This document shows, one piece after another, positions 9,042 to 17,915 of a stretch of DNA of 64,000 nucleotides. Source of the DNA: an uncultured Methanomicrobiales archaeon (GTDB taxonomy: Archaea; Halobacteriota; Methanomicrobia; Methanomicrobiales; Methanospirillaceae); contig CAIYHQ010000050.1 of the NCBI GenBank assembly GCA_903926075.1, positions 80,936 to 144,935 on the forward strand, read 5' to 3'. The translations under genes were made by a program, and so were the position numbers. A model generated the notes under the pieces. The model saw only the letters and a program-made list of their open reading frames with translations. It made no database searches and had not been told where the DNA came from. Positions within the stretch are counted from its first letter, which is position 1; each line of letters starts with the position of its first letter.

Positions 9042-9050
9042 TTTTTTTTT
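9042..9050 (+). terminator. T-run terminator after the S-layer gene
   Basis: A run of nine T residues 11 bases after the stop codon. Archaeal RNA polymerase terminates on such U-tracts without needing a hairpin. Confidence 0.55.
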
Positions 9051-9169
9051 CTCCACCAGTACACGAGTAATTCCTCCATTCAGATCCTTCTTATTCTTTG
9101 TAACTTTTCGGAAGAGATAAGGAAGGAGAGTACCTAAACGGATACAGGATATTCGGGTAGGGTAGGGGT

Positions 9170-10696
9170 ATGAAACTCACAGTACGGCTTCTTGATATCG
9201 AAAAGCGGGGAGTGCTTATTCATAATGAGGATGCACGAAACCTCGGTGTTTTGAAAGGTGACCGGGTCCAGATCTTAAATGCTGTAAATGGAGAATCAAC
9301 AGCTGCATTTGTAGATACAACAAGTACAATTCTCGTTCCTGGAAATGTAGGTCTATATCGTAATACTAATGAGAAAGTTGGATTTAACGAGGGAGAATCG
9401 GCAGAGATCAGTGAATCAGGAAGACCCGTCTCACTTGATTATATAAAAAAGAAGATGAATGGAAAAAGGCTCACAAAAGATGAGACATATTCCATTGTTA
9501 AGGATATTGTCAGCGAAGATATATCTCCCTCTGAATTAATGGCCTATATCACGGCGACATATATCAACACGATGGACATGGATGAGATTGAATTTCTCAC
9601 CCGTGCGATGGTTGATACCGGTGAACAACTCAGTTTTCATACAAAGCCGATTGTCGATAAACACTCTGTCGGAGGGGTCCCTGGGAATAAAATTTCGCTC
9701 GTAGTGGTCCCTATCATTGCAGCAAGCGGGCTTAAAATCCCCAAAACCAGTTCAAGGGCTATAACCGGAGCTGCGGGTACCGCAGACCTCATGGAGGTTC
9801 TGGCACCTGTTAATTTTTCTGCAACAGAAGTCCAGCAGATGACACAAAAGGTTGGAGGAACAATTGTCTGGGGTGGGGCAACCAATATCGCACCTGCAGA
9901 CGATAAAATTATTATCCAGGAGTACCCGTTTAAGATTGATGCGAGGGGCCAGATGCTTGCAAGTGTGATGGCAAAGAAATATGCAGTAGGTGCTAACCTT
10001 GTTGTGATAGATATACCGGTAGGAAAGAATACCAAAGTCGTATCTGTCCAGGATGGAAGAAAGCTTGCACGAGATTTTATTGAACTTGGTGAAAGACTGC
10101 ACATGAAAGTCGAATGTGCAATGACCTATGGATCTTCGCCAGTTGGTCATTCAATCGGTCCAAATCTTGAAGTTGCAGAAGCTTTGCGGGTCCTTGAGGG
10201 TGATCCTGAACCCTCATCACTTATCGAGAAGAGTCTTTCACTTGCAGGAATTGCACTTGAGATGTCTGGAAAGGCTGCAAAAGGAAATGGCATCAAAGTT
10301 GCTCGCGAAATCCTCGAGAGTGGAAAAGCTCTATTAAAATTTAAGGAAATTATTAGTATTCAGGGAGGTGACCCCAAGGTCAGTTCGGCAGACATCTTAC
10401 CTGGAAAATACAAGTTTGTCGTAAAATCACCAGTAAATGGTTATGTTGTCGATTTTGATAATAAAGGTCTCATCACCCTTGCAAGAATGGCAGGTTCACC
10501 TCAGGATCGGGGGGCAGGGATACTCCTCCATGCCAAACGGGGTACAAGAATAGAAGCTGGAGACCCACTATTTACGATATTTTCAGAAAGAAACTGGCGA
10601 CTCAATAAAGCGGTTGAAGAGGGAAGAAGACTGATGCCTGTCCTTGTTGAAGGGATGCTGCTTGCACGTATTCCTGATGATATCAAATGGGAATAA
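9170..10696 (+). CDS. deoA: AMP phosphorylase
   Basis: Phosphorolyses AMP (also CMP and UMP) to the free base and ribose 1,5-bisphosphate, feeding the archaeal pentose-bisphosphate/type III Rubisco AMP salvage route. The 508-residue length is typical: an extra N-terminal domain of about 85 residues precedes the thymidine-phosphorylase-like core. The core motif [13 protein letters not shown] binds phosphate, followed by [21 protein letters not shown]. It starts with ATG after GGTAGGGGT. The following surface-protein gene begins 13 bp downstream of the stop, so the two may be co-transcribed although they are functionally unrelated. Confidence 0.93.
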   Translation: MKLTVRLLDIEKRGVLIHNEDARNLGVLKGDRVQILNAVNGESTAAFVDTTSTILVPGNVGLYRNTNEKVGFNEGESAEISESGRPVSLDYIKKKMNGKRLTKDETYSIVKDIVSEDISPSELMAYITATYINTMDMDEIEFLTRAMVDTGEQLSFHTKPIVDKHSVGGVPGNKISLVVVPIIAASGLKIPKTSSRAITGAAGTADLMEVLAPVNFSATEVQQMTQKVGGTIVWGGATNIAPADDKIIIQEYPFKIDARGQMLASVMAKKYAVGANLVVIDIPVGKNTKVVSVQDGRKLARDFIELGERLHMKVECAMTYGSSPVGHSIGPNLEVAEALRVLEGDPEPSSLIEKSLSLAGIALEMSGKAAKGNGIKVAREILESGKALLKFKEIISIQGGDPKVSSADILPGKYKFVVKSPVNGYVVDFDNKGLITLARMAGSPQDRGAGILLHAKRGTRIEAGDPLFTIFSERNWRLNKAVEEGRRLMPVLVEGMLLARIPDDIKWE

Positions 10697-10709
10697 GGTA
10701 GATGATATT

Positions 10710-12131
10710 ATGGTATGTATAAAATCTGTCTTATCTGTGTTTTTTCTATTGGTTATTTTTTTAATTGCACCAATGGACGCTGCAACATTTAGTGTAATTG
10801 TTTTTGAAAAAACCTCAAATTCTACTTTGAGTATTCCATATGCCCTTGTTTATGCGAATAATGCATATTTAGGAAGGACTGACAAAGATGGAACCCTTTC
10901 ATTTACACTTCCTGGTGACGGTCCTTACCCGGTAAGTGTTGTAAAACCCGGATATACTACTTTCTCAGGTGAAATTGATGCAAATAACATGTCAATTCTT
11001 GTTCCACTGACAAAAGGAGATGAGAATGTTTCAATCCAGTTATTTGATGCAGACTCAGTAACTCCTGTTAGTGATGCGGATGTATTAATCCGGGGTGTAA
11101 ATATCAGTACAATGCTCAAATCAGACTCAAATGGTTCAGTGAATTTCTTTGTCCCTGGCCAGAACAGTTATAATATTGAGATGTCTGCCGCCGGATACGA
11201 CCCAAGGATTGAGCATATCGATGTCAGTGTCGAGGACCAGAACCTCCAGTACTGGCTCTACAAAGAGGGAAGGTCTTCAATCATTGTTTCAGATGAGAAT
11301 AATCGACCTATCTCCGGGGCAACAGTAATAAATGATGATCAGACCGTCGGAACTTCAAATGATAATGGGATAGTTGTTCTACACCTATCACCAGGTGTAT
11401 CTTACCCTGTGAAGATAAGGAAAGATGGGTTTGCAGAAAAAAGTATAACGCTCACAGGTTCAGACAGACATGCATTAGAGAAGGTGACACTCAATAAGGC
11501 AGAAGATCAGGTCTCTATTCTTGTGTATAATGGCACCCATGAAGCGGTAGCCGGAGCTCAGGTCTCCTTCAATGGAACTATAGCAGGTTCGACGAATGAA
11601 TTTGGAAGGTTGCGTTCAACTGGTTTCTACCGGGGAACGATAAACGTCAGTATTGTCCATCCGATGTATGAGCCTGTAAACACAGAAGTTACATTCGATC
11701 AAGGGGATAATGAAAAGATCTTCATTCTTGAACCTGCTCGTGTCTCTGCGGTTCTTAATCTGATGGATGACAATGGAACCATCATCAGGGATGCCCAGGT
11801 AAAGATGAATGGTATTGAAATGGGTTTTACCGACAATGATGGTAATATTCTGCTTATGACCGCAAAAGGAGAACCAATTCATGTTACCGTGAACAAATCA
11901 GGTTATCAGCCTCTTTCAACAGACATCCCGGTACCTGGGGACCTCAACTCACTGAATATTACACTTAAACTTACAAAGATAGTAAAAAAAGAGGTCCCGG
12001 CACCGATGGCAATAGAAAATTATACCTGGCTTCTTGCAGTTCCTGTAATATTGATAGCCTGCCTTATAATTGGTCTCATCCTGCGGCGTAAAGAGCATAA
12101 AGGTCATAGGAGAGGCGGTAGAGACCTCTAA
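10710..12131 (+). CDS. Membrane-anchored surface protein with repeated carboxypeptidase-regulatory/PEGA-like domains
   Basis: Exported protein of about 473 residues: signal peptide (SVFFLLVIFLIAPMDAATF), five or six beta-sandwich repeats of roughly 80 residues each with the pattern VxxxNNAYLGRTDKDGTLSFTLP...GPYPVSVVKPGYTT, and a C-terminal membrane helix (WLLAVPVILIACLIIGLIL) followed by a basic cytoplasmic tail. Repeats of this kind (carboxypeptidase regulatory-like or PEGA) serve as rigid surface stalks or adhesion modules; no enzyme domain is visible. The chosen ATG is preceded by GGTAGATGA; the frame is open further upstream but starts there would lack a signal peptide. Confidence 0.72.
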   Translation: MVCIKSVLSVFFLLVIFLIAPMDAATFSVIVFEKTSNSTLSIPYALVYANNAYLGRTDKDGTLSFTLPGDGPYPVSVVKPGYTTFSGEIDANNMSILVPLTKGDENVSIQLFDADSVTPVSDADVLIRGVNISTMLKSDSNGSVNFFVPGQNSYNIEMSAAGYDPRIEHIDVSVEDQNLQYWLYKEGRSSIIVSDENNRPISGATVINDDQTVGTSNDNGIVVLHLSPGVSYPVKIRKDGFAEKSITLTGSDRHALEKVTLNKAEDQVSILVYNGTHEAVAGAQVSFNGTIAGSTNEFGRLRSTGFYRGTINVSIVHPMYEPVNTEVTFDQGDNEKIFILEPARVSAVLNLMDDNGTIIRDAQVKMNGIEMGFTDNDGNILLMTAKGEPIHVTVNKSGYQPLSTDIPVPGDLNSLNITLKLTKIVKKEVPAPMAIENYTWLLAVPVILIACLIIGLILRRKEHKGHRRGGRDL

Positions 12132-12153
12132 AATCAATTTCAATCTAAAAGAA

Positions 12154-12225
12154 CGGATCTAGCGGGGATCGAACCCGCGTCCTTGGGTTCGAAGCCCAAG
12201 AGGATGTCCGCTACCCTATAGATCC
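12154..12225 (-). tRNA. tRNA-Arg (anticodon UCG)
   Basis: Minus-strand cloverleaf: acceptor GGATCTA/TAGATCC with discriminator G, anticodon stem TTGGG/CCCAA with loop CTTCGAA (anticodon TCG), T arm GCGGG-TTCGATC-CCCGC. No encoded CCA and no intron. Confidence 0.92.
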
Positions 12226-12277
12226 AGCCCCTAGATAATATCGCAACCTATTTAGGCGTTTTGATTGATTTATTGGT

Positions 12278-12715
12278 ATGATACTATCCTCCCACGAGAT
12301 AGTAAAGAGGCTTGAGGGAGATATCCCTGGTCCGCGACTTGTGATAGATCCGTATTCAGATAAAAGCCAACAGCCGGCATCATATGATCTAAGGGCAGGC
12401 GAGGATGTTATGCTCCGTCATGGACGCACCACACTTGTTGCATCCATGGAATGGGTTGAACTCCCGGTTGATCTTGCCGCAACACTAAGATGTAGATCAA
12501 GTTATGGACGGCGTGGAATTCTTTTGGGCGCAGGTTTTGTAGACCCTGGCTTTCGTGGTCAACTGACTTTATGTCTTGTAAATATGGGCACAGAAGATGT
12601 CTCTCTTCTCCACGGTGAAAGAGTGGTCCAGATGATATTGCATGAAGTGAAAGGAAGCAATGATCTTTATCGTGGCCGTTATCAGGATAGTACCGGAGTA
12701 GTTGAAGCAAGATGA
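12278..12715 (+). CDS. dUTPase / dCTP deaminase family protein
   Basis: A 145-residue trimeric all-beta nucleotidohydrolase that keeps dUTP low. Visible family motifs are QPASYDLRAG, RSSYGRRGI (phosphate binding), GFVDPGFRGQLTLCLVNMG (uracil and deoxyribose binding) and the C-terminal RYQDSTGV. In dCTP deaminases a catalytic Glu follows the TL of the third motif; here that position is Cys, and the motif reads more like dUTPase motif 3 (Asp...Gly...Asn). I therefore favour dUTPase activity over dCTP deamination. It overlaps nrpR by four bases (ATGA). Thymidylate synthase lies elsewhere in the window. Confidence 0.8.
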   Translation: MILSSHEIVKRLEGDIPGPRLVIDPYSDKSQQPASYDLRAGEDVMLRHGRTTLVASMEWVELPVDLAATLRCRSSYGRRGILLGAGFVDPGFRGQLTLCLVNMGTEDVSLLHGERVVQMILHEVKGSNDLYRGRYQDSTGVVEAR

Positions 12716-13662
12716 TTCATACCGAAAGAAAATATATTGAAATTCTCAGAATCTTAAAAGAACATCAGGAACCGGTCGGAGCAAAACGTCTGTCTGAACT
12801 GATGGCTGAACGCGGTTTTGTCATGAGTGATCGTGCTGTTCAGTATTATCTTAGTTATCTTGATGAAATGGGTTTCACACAAAAGGTAGGAAATTATGGA
12901 AGAATTCTCACCGAAAACGGGACTTCAGAAACTGAGCGCGCACTTGTTGGAGGTAGAATCGGGTTCATAATCTCGAAACTTGAGAGACTTGCTTTCAGAA
13001 GTACATTTAATCCAGATACTGGGACTGGAGAGGTGGGATATAACCTTACACGTGTGCCTGAACCCATTCTTGAAGGTGTGATTAGTTGTTTTGAGCAGGT
13101 TAAAAGATCAGGTCTTGGGTTTTTTAACGGTTACCGGATTATTGATAAAGACCCAAGAATCCCTAAAGGGAACGTTGGAATTATTAGTGTGTGTAGTATA
13201 ACAATGGACGGAGTTTATCAGCGGCTGGGTGTACCGGTTAGAATGGCATTCGGAGGCCGGCTTTCAATAAAAAAGAATTCTCCTGATTGTTTTCTCGACG
13301 TGATTGCGTATTCAGGGACAACTGTAGATCCTCTTCAGATCTTCATCGCAGCAGGCCTCACATCAGTTCAGAATATTGTCCGAACCGGGAACGGTGTAGC
13401 CCTTGCAAATGTGCGTGAAGTTCCTGCGATGGCTGAAGGGATTATAAAAGATGTATCGGAATCAATGGTCAAATGTGGTTTTAATCCCCCGGTATGTGTG
13501 GGAAGAGAAGTTCTTAACCTGCAGCCTGAACCGTCCAGAATTTCAATAGTCTCTTTTAGTGGAATGAATTATATAGGAAATGCATGCGAACAGGGCTATA
13601 AACTTGAAACTGAAATAGGAGCAGGCAACATACCTTTTTCAAAGATATGTGAAGATAACTAA
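12712..13662 (+). CDS. nrpR: NrpR-type transcriptional repressor of nitrogen assimilation
   Basis: Euryarchaeal repressor that binds 2-oxoglutarate and releases GGAA-N6-TTCC operators in front of nif, glnA and glnK genes under nitrogen limitation. The 316-residue protein has an N-terminal winged helix (residues 1-65: ILRILKEHQEPVGAKRLSELM ... DRAVQYYLSYLDEMG) and a single NrpR effector domain (DUF128; GFFNGYRIIDKDPRIPKGNVGIISVCSITMDG). A single effector domain corresponds to the NrpRI arrangement of Methanosarcina rather than the two-domain Methanococcus form. It is translationally coupled to the dUTPase-family gene. No nitrogen gene is in this window. Confidence 0.9.
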   Translation: MIHTERKYIEILRILKEHQEPVGAKRLSELMAERGFVMSDRAVQYYLSYLDEMGFTQKVGNYGRILTENGTSETERALVGGRIGFIISKLERLAFRSTFNPDTGTGEVGYNLTRVPEPILEGVISCFEQVKRSGLGFFNGYRIIDKDPRIPKGNVGIISVCSITMDGVYQRLGVPVRMAFGGRLSIKKNSPDCFLDVIAYSGTTVDPLQIFIAAGLTSVQNIVRTGNGVALANVREVPAMAEGIIKDVSESMVKCGFNPPVCVGREVLNLQPEPSRISIVSFSGMNYIGNACEQGYKLETEIGAGNIPFSKICEDN

Positions 13663-13676
13663 AAAAAAGGTAATAT

Positions 13677-14792
13677 TTATTCTTCAGATTCCTGAAAGTA
13701 AAAAGGGAATCCTGAAGCAATGATTACAACTGCAACAAAATGCGAATGTGGTACCGGGTAATCACCTCCACGGATCTCACCCCCGGGAATCAAACGGTTT
13801 AGCCACTCCCTTGATGCCATGTACCCTTTCATAGAGAGTTCACGAGGTGGCCCTGCTACTAATATAAGGGCCTTTTCTGCCATATGAGGATTGAATCTAC
13901 AGGAGGGGTACTGATGGAGTGCCTGATGAGCAAGGTTCATTATACGAGTTGCCCTGGACTCGTCATTGGTATAGCTGTCGCCAGATGAGAGCAAATCGCT
14001 AAGTCCGGATTTCAGGCCCTTTACCTGCTCTCGAGCATAACAAAGTGATATTAATCCTGTAACTTTTAAGGTGTTGATAATATCTCCTGCATCGACAACA
14101 ACTTCCCCTGGTTTTTTTCCACTTTCACAGGCAGGTTCGCCAGCCCTGAGTATGACACTTATCCTGCGTGCTATTTCAATATTGAATAAACTCCACTCCT
14201 CTTTTTTTATCTCCTGAATATTAGGCTCCTGATTTTTCAGGAATGGTATCTGGATATCTCCCGAATGTGATACTTTTGTTTTGATTGTCAAAGGGTCAGG
14301 TGTAATAAGATCATTTTCAAAGAGAAAAATCCCGTCAAGCTGGCCAGAAACTTTTTTTAGATCAATTATTGCCTTCTCTCTCTTTTCAGGCTCATATTTA
14401 GGATCAGGTATAACAAAAATTCCAAAAACAGGTTCAATAACTGATGATCTTATGGTCTCAATGAGAGGACCGATATATTGAATTGAGGAACCGCCGAGAC
14501 CACATATAAGAAAAATTGCGTCTGTCTCTCCAGTATCGTGGTTTAAAAGAGCCTCGGTTACTGCATGGGGTTCGGGTCCTTTTTCAAAAGGACCGTCCGG
14601 TCCTACATGTATACGGGGGAAAAAAAGTTTCTGCCCTTCAGGCATGAGTTCGAGAGACTTTAATACATCAGGATCAGTATTGACCGCAAGACCCGTAAAA
14701 GTCCTGGTCACTCTCTTTTTGTTTTCAAAATTATGCAAAGCTTCAACTATTCTCGATCCGGCTCCGCCCATTCCCACTGCAAGGACCCGCAT
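13677..14792 (-). CDS. Divergent tubulin/FtsZ-superfamily GTPase-like protein
   Basis: A 371-residue protein with the FtsZ layout but unusual signature residues. The N-terminal nucleotide loop VGMGGAGSRIVEAL (about 6-19) is normal. The tubulin signature GGGTG(S/T)G is replaced by GLGGSS (98-103). A T5-like stretch (IPDPKYEPEKREKAIIDL) and FENDL follow, and a T7-like VVDAGDII keeps the two acidic residues of the FtsZ NxDxxD loop but not the Asn. It is therefore a paralogue rather than the cell-division FtsZ, and its function is unknown. It is divergent from mer and convergent with nrpR. Some other archaeal non-canonical FtsZ relatives control cell shape or envelope. Confidence 0.75.
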   Translation of the reverse strand: MRVLAVGMGGAGSRIVEALHNFENKKRVTRTFTGLAVNTDPDVLKSLELMPEGQKLFFPRIHVGPDGPFEKGPEPHAVTEALLNHDTGETDAIFLICGLGGSSIQYIGPLIETIRSSVIEPVFGIFVIPDPKYEPEKREKAIIDLKKVSGQLDGIFLFENDLITPDPLTIKTKVSHSGDIQIPFLKNQEPNIQEIKKEEWSLFNIEIARRISVILRAGEPACESGKKPGEVVVDAGDIINTLKVTGLISLCYAREQVKGLKSGLSDLLSSGDSYTNDESRATRIMNLAHQALHQYPSCRFNPHMAEKALILVAGPPRELSMKGYMASREWLNRLIPGGEIRGGDYPVPHSHFVAVVIIASGFPFYFQESEE

Positions 14793-14885
14793 AATGCTCT
14801 CCTTTTCCTATAATCAGGAAATATGAGTAAATATGTTCGCGTCGTCAGGGGAAAAAGGCGATCATTATGAAAACAAAATAACAAT

Positions 14886-14895
14886 CTATTTAAAT
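14886..14895 (+). promoter_or_regulatory. Candidate TATA box of mer
   Basis: CTATTTAAAT about 45 bp before the mer ATG; predicted transcription start near 14915, leaving a short leader of about 15 nt. Pattern only. Confidence 0.5.
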
Positions 14896-14930
14896 TTCCC
14901 AACTATAATAAAAGATGAAGTGAATTAAAA

Positions 14931-15917
14931 ATGAGTTATGGAATAGAGTTTGTACCAGGAAACGTAAACGTCAAGCAGGTAGTCAATTATTGTAAACTTG
15001 CTGAGTCAAAAGATATTGATTTTGCATGGATAACCAACCACTATAATAACCGCCACTGCTATCCTACACTTGCAGCAATTGCGCAGGCAACGACAACGAT
15101 CAAGATGGGACCAGGGATAATGAACGCCTTTACTGACACACCGGCAGCAATGGCATCATTTATCTGCACATTGAATGAAATTTCCGATGGCCGTGCAGTG
15201 CTCGGTATCGGACCAGGTGACTTGTCAACACTTCCAAAGCTTGCAATTAACCCTGAAAAGCCGGTAGCAAGGCTTGAGGAAGCTATCAGCGTGATAAGGA
15301 AACTATGTACTGGTGAAGAGACCACCACACCTGAGAACCAGTTCTTCAAATATTCAGGTGCAAAACTTACTGGTGTCAATCTTCCAGGTAAGAAGGGCAT
15401 ATCCGTATACGTTGGTGCACAAGGTCCTAAAGTTCTTGAACTCGCAGGGAAAGTCGGCGATGGAGCACTTATCAATGCATCAAATCCTAAGGACTTCGAA
15501 GTAGCAATACCAATCATCAAAAAGGCTTGCGAAGCAGTCGGAAAGAAAGGATTTGATATTGGTGCATATACAGCCATGTCAATTGACATGAACGAGAAGA
15601 AAGCAAGAAATTCAGCAAAAATTGTTGCGGCATTCATTGCAGCAGGATCGCCACCAGACCTTCTCAACCGTCATGGCCTTGACCTGAACAAAGTAGCAAC
15701 AATCAAGTCTGCACTTGCAAAATTCGATTTCAAGACAGCAGGTGAGAATGTTGATGACAAGACCATCGATGCATTTACAATTGCAGGCACACCTGACACT
15801 GTAAAGCAGAAGTGTGAAGACCTCATGAAGGCAGGGGTTACACAGATCATCTTTGGATCACCACTCGGTCCGGACATGACCACTTCAATCCGTCTGCTTG
15901 GGAAATATATCGTATAA
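14931..15917 (+). CDS. mer: F420-dependent 5,10-methylene-tetrahydromethanopterin reductase
   Basis: Reduces methylene-H4MPT to methyl-H4MPT with F420H2, the fifth step from CO2 to methane, in the cytoplasm. The 328-residue bacterial-luciferase-like TIM barrel shows the family segments MSYGIEFVPGN, WITNHYNNR, IKMGPGIMNAFTDTP and AVLGIGPGD (F420 site). C-rich codon choice suggests high expression. It is followed closely by a galT-like gene and, convergently, by mtd, which supplies the substrate of Mer. Confidence 0.97.
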   Translation: MSYGIEFVPGNVNVKQVVNYCKLAESKDIDFAWITNHYNNRHCYPTLAAIAQATTTIKMGPGIMNAFTDTPAAMASFICTLNEISDGRAVLGIGPGDLSTLPKLAINPEKPVARLEEAISVIRKLCTGEETTTPENQFFKYSGAKLTGVNLPGKKGISVYVGAQGPKVLELAGKVGDGALINASNPKDFEVAIPIIKKACEAVGKKGFDIGAYTAMSIDMNEKKARNSAKIVAAFIAAGSPPDLLNRHGLDLNKVATIKSALAKFDFKTAGENVDDKTIDAFTIAGTPDTVKQKCEDLMKAGVTQIIFGSPLGPDMTTSIRLLGKYIV

Positions 15918-15951
15918 TTCCCCCCTTTTTTCAGAGTTATTTCCCTTATTC

Positions 15952-16884
15952 ATGTTCTCTGAACGTGTTTACTCAACAGATACGAACACACTCCTCTATC
16001 GGGAGGAGGATCTAACAGGTCACTCCTGCCGGATAAGTCCTGAACGTATAGAGAGGGGGATAGACCATGGCTTATCTTTACCGGAGGATGGAGGAAATTG
16101 CCCTTTTTGCCTGGATTTACGTGAAAAAGTTACCCCCGTATTCTCCAATGGTAAACGAATAAAGGTTGGAGAGAGCCTGACCTTCCCCAACCTATTTCCT
16201 TTTTCCGTGTGGCATACTGTAACAATTGTTTCATCAGATCATATCGTGTCTGTATTCTCCCAAAAGCAGGTAGAAGATGCTTTGCATGGTCAATTTGAAT
16301 CATTAAAAAATATCGAAGGTTTTCCGTCAATAAACTGGAATTATCTGCCTTCGGCAGGTGCGAGTATACTTCATCCTCATATGCAGGGGATTTGCGACCC
16401 AAGACCTACTCATTTTGTTAAACGTTATCTCTCCTGTGAGCAGGAATTTTTTTGGAACCATGGGTTCTGCTACAGGGATTATGTTATTGGTCATGAAGAG
16501 GACTCTCCACGCTTTCTGTTTGGAGATGAAATATTCTGGTATGCTCATCCAGTGCCAGTCGGCGAACGTGAAATACGTGCGATGCTCCCGTTTACACATC
16601 TTTCACATCTTCCTTCCTATATTGAAACTCTTGCTTCAGGAATAAGACGGGTTATAGAACTCTACAATGATTCAGGTTCTTTTGCGTTTAATATGTCTCT
16701 TTATTTTGATAAAGAGGAAAGAAAAAACTGCGGTTTCAATGCATTTCTATCCATGATTGCGCGGATAAACCCGAGCCCGTCTGGAACAAGTGACAGTGCA
16801 TATATGGAAAGACTCCACAATGAACCTGTTATAATGACATTGCCCGAAGACCTCGGACGGAGTTTCAGAGCACTAAAAGGTTAA
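15952..16884 (+). CDS. Galactose-1-phosphate uridylyltransferase-like (HIT superfamily) protein
   Basis: Protein of about 310 residues related to GalT-type nucleotidyltransferases. It has a zinc-type CPFC pair at 50-53 and the catalytic histidine-triad segment SILHPHMQG (about 138-146), where His-Pro-His-x-Gln carries the covalent uridylyl intermediate in GalT. The second zinc pair of classic GalT is not obvious, and the match is distant, so the nucleotide and sugar are unknown. The ATG at 15952 is preferred over an upstream in-frame start that would overlap mer. It sits between mer and the convergent mtd, only 34 bp after mer; why is unclear. Confidence 0.68.
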   Translation: MFSERVYSTDTNTLLYREEDLTGHSCRISPERIERGIDHGLSLPEDGGNCPFCLDLREKVTPVFSNGKRIKVGESLTFPNLFPFSVWHTVTIVSSDHIVSVFSQKQVEDALHGQFESLKNIEGFPSINWNYLPSAGASILHPHMQGICDPRPTHFVKRYLSCEQEFFWNHGFCYRDYVIGHEEDSPRFLFGDEIFWYAHPVPVGEREIRAMLPFTHLSHLPSYIETLASGIRRVIELYNDSGSFAFNMSLYFDKEERKNCGFNAFLSMIARINPSPSGTSDSAYMERLHNEPVIMTLPEDLGRSFRALKG

Positions 16885-16894
16885 AAAAAGAATT

Positions 16895-17737
16895 TTATTC
16901 TGGTTTGCTGATGAGTTTAGTCTTTGCTACGAGTACACCATCTTTCTTGTGTGGTTTCCGGATTACTGCGTCACAACCTTTCTCTATTTCACGCGCTTCA
17001 TCACAGAGTATGGCAGCACAACGCATCATCTCATGCGCGCTCGTTACTATTGGGATATATGCTTCCCACTCTTTAGTCATAAAGCAACCCTTGACATTCA
17101 CTCCTGCAACAGCCTGTGCAATTTCGTAGGCTGCGCGAGCCTTGGCCATAGCATAGGGGTTCGTGAATTCTGCTTCAACTGCCTTGTCCGATGTCATTAC
17201 AATTTTTGGAAGTTCCAGAGCGTCGCCTGATTTTCCTGCCTTCACCTGGTCAATAACTTTGTCAAGTGCGAGCTGCATTTTTCTGAATGCTCCAGTTAAT
17301 GCAAGAACTTTTACAAGGTTACCATTGTAGTCAGCCATTTCTACAGGGTCAAGGAATTCACGCCTTGCCCCAATCATGGCATCTGCTTTCATTATGATAT
17401 ATCCAAATTTACTTGCCTTGAGTGCTTCCCACTCCTCTTTCTTTGTGGTAATGTCATCTGTGATAACTACACAGGGAATCCCTGCCGCAAGGAGCTGTTC
17501 ACGTGCACCTTTTGGGCCTGGGAGGACACCATTGGGTGAGACGACGATAGCAAAGTCAGGTTTCCAGGCCTTCATGTTGGAGACTACTCTGTCGATATCT
17601 TCAGGCTGAAGTTTTGTTCCGCTCGTTGCCATGAACGTCTGAACATCTTCTCTGTCTGCACGCTCATCGAGGAGGAGTTCTCCCATAACACCACTTGCGA
17701 TGTTTCCAAGTTTTGCAATTCCAACTTTTACAACCAT
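16895..17737 (-). CDS. mtd: F420-dependent methylene-tetrahydromethanopterin dehydrogenase
   Basis: Reversibly reduces methenyl-H4MPT to methylene-H4MPT with F420H2, the step before Mer. The 280-residue length and the N-terminal [29 protein letters not shown] are diagnostic, as are [18 protein letters not shown] and [11 protein letters not shown]. The GAGGTATAAA before the ATG provides a ribosome-binding site. It is transcribed towards the galT-like gene (convergent, 10 bp apart) and is divergent from tfx, with shared control DNA between them. Confidence 0.97.
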   Translation of the reverse strand: MVVKVGIAKLGNIASGVMGELLLDERADREDVQTFMATSGTKLQPEDIDRVVSNMKAWKPDFAIVVSPNGVLPGPKGAREQLLAAGIPCVVITDDITTKKEEWEALKASKFGYIIMKADAMIGARREFLDPVEMADYNGNLVKVLALTGAFRKMQLALDKVIDQVKAGKSGDALELPKIVMTSDKAVEAEFTNPYAMAKARAAYEIAQAVAGVNVKGCFMTKEWEAYIPIVTSAHEMMRCAAILCDEAREIEKGCDAVIRKPHKKDGVLVAKTKLISKPE

Positions 17738-17776
17738 TTTATACCTCGTTTCAGCTTGTTATTTCGCGAATTACGG

Positions 17777-17783
17777 ATATAAA
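17777..17783 (-). promoter_or_regulatory. Candidate TATA box of mtd
   Basis: TTTATAT on the minus strand, about 40 bp upstream of the mtd start codon, predicting a leader of roughly 15-20 nt. Confidence 0.5.
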
Positions 17784-17831
17784 CATTTTGAAACTGTTTT
17801 CTCTAATAACAAGTAGACCGATAATATTCAG

Positions 17832-17863
17832 TAAGAAAGATTTTCTTAATTATTTCTTAATTA
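17832..17863. promoter_or_regulatory. Candidate operator between mtd and tfx (palindrome plus tandem repeat)
   Basis: A perfect inverted repeat TAAGAAA-N3-TTTCTTA (17832-17848) continues into two abutting copies of the 11-bp unit TTTCTTAATTA (17842-17852 and 17853-17863). This gives three half-sites, two of them in the same orientation exactly one helical turn apart. The block lies just upstream of the tfx TATA-like sequence (about 17877-17887) and about 50 bp upstream of the mtd TATA box. Regulation by Tfx or another factor is inference. Confidence 0.5.
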
Positions 17864-17915
17864 TTGACTGAAATTCTTTAAATTATAAACACATAATTGA
17901 AAGAAGGATTAGGAT

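Noticed and set aside
9637..10150. 155- and 132-codon minus-strand frames inside the AMP phosphorylase gene
   Set aside because: Composition is that of an antisense shadow, and the plus-strand protein is fully conserved in this region.
15059..15667. 202-codon minus-strand frame inside mer
   Set aside because: Shadow of a strongly codon-biased gene; no protein-like motif or ribosome-binding site.
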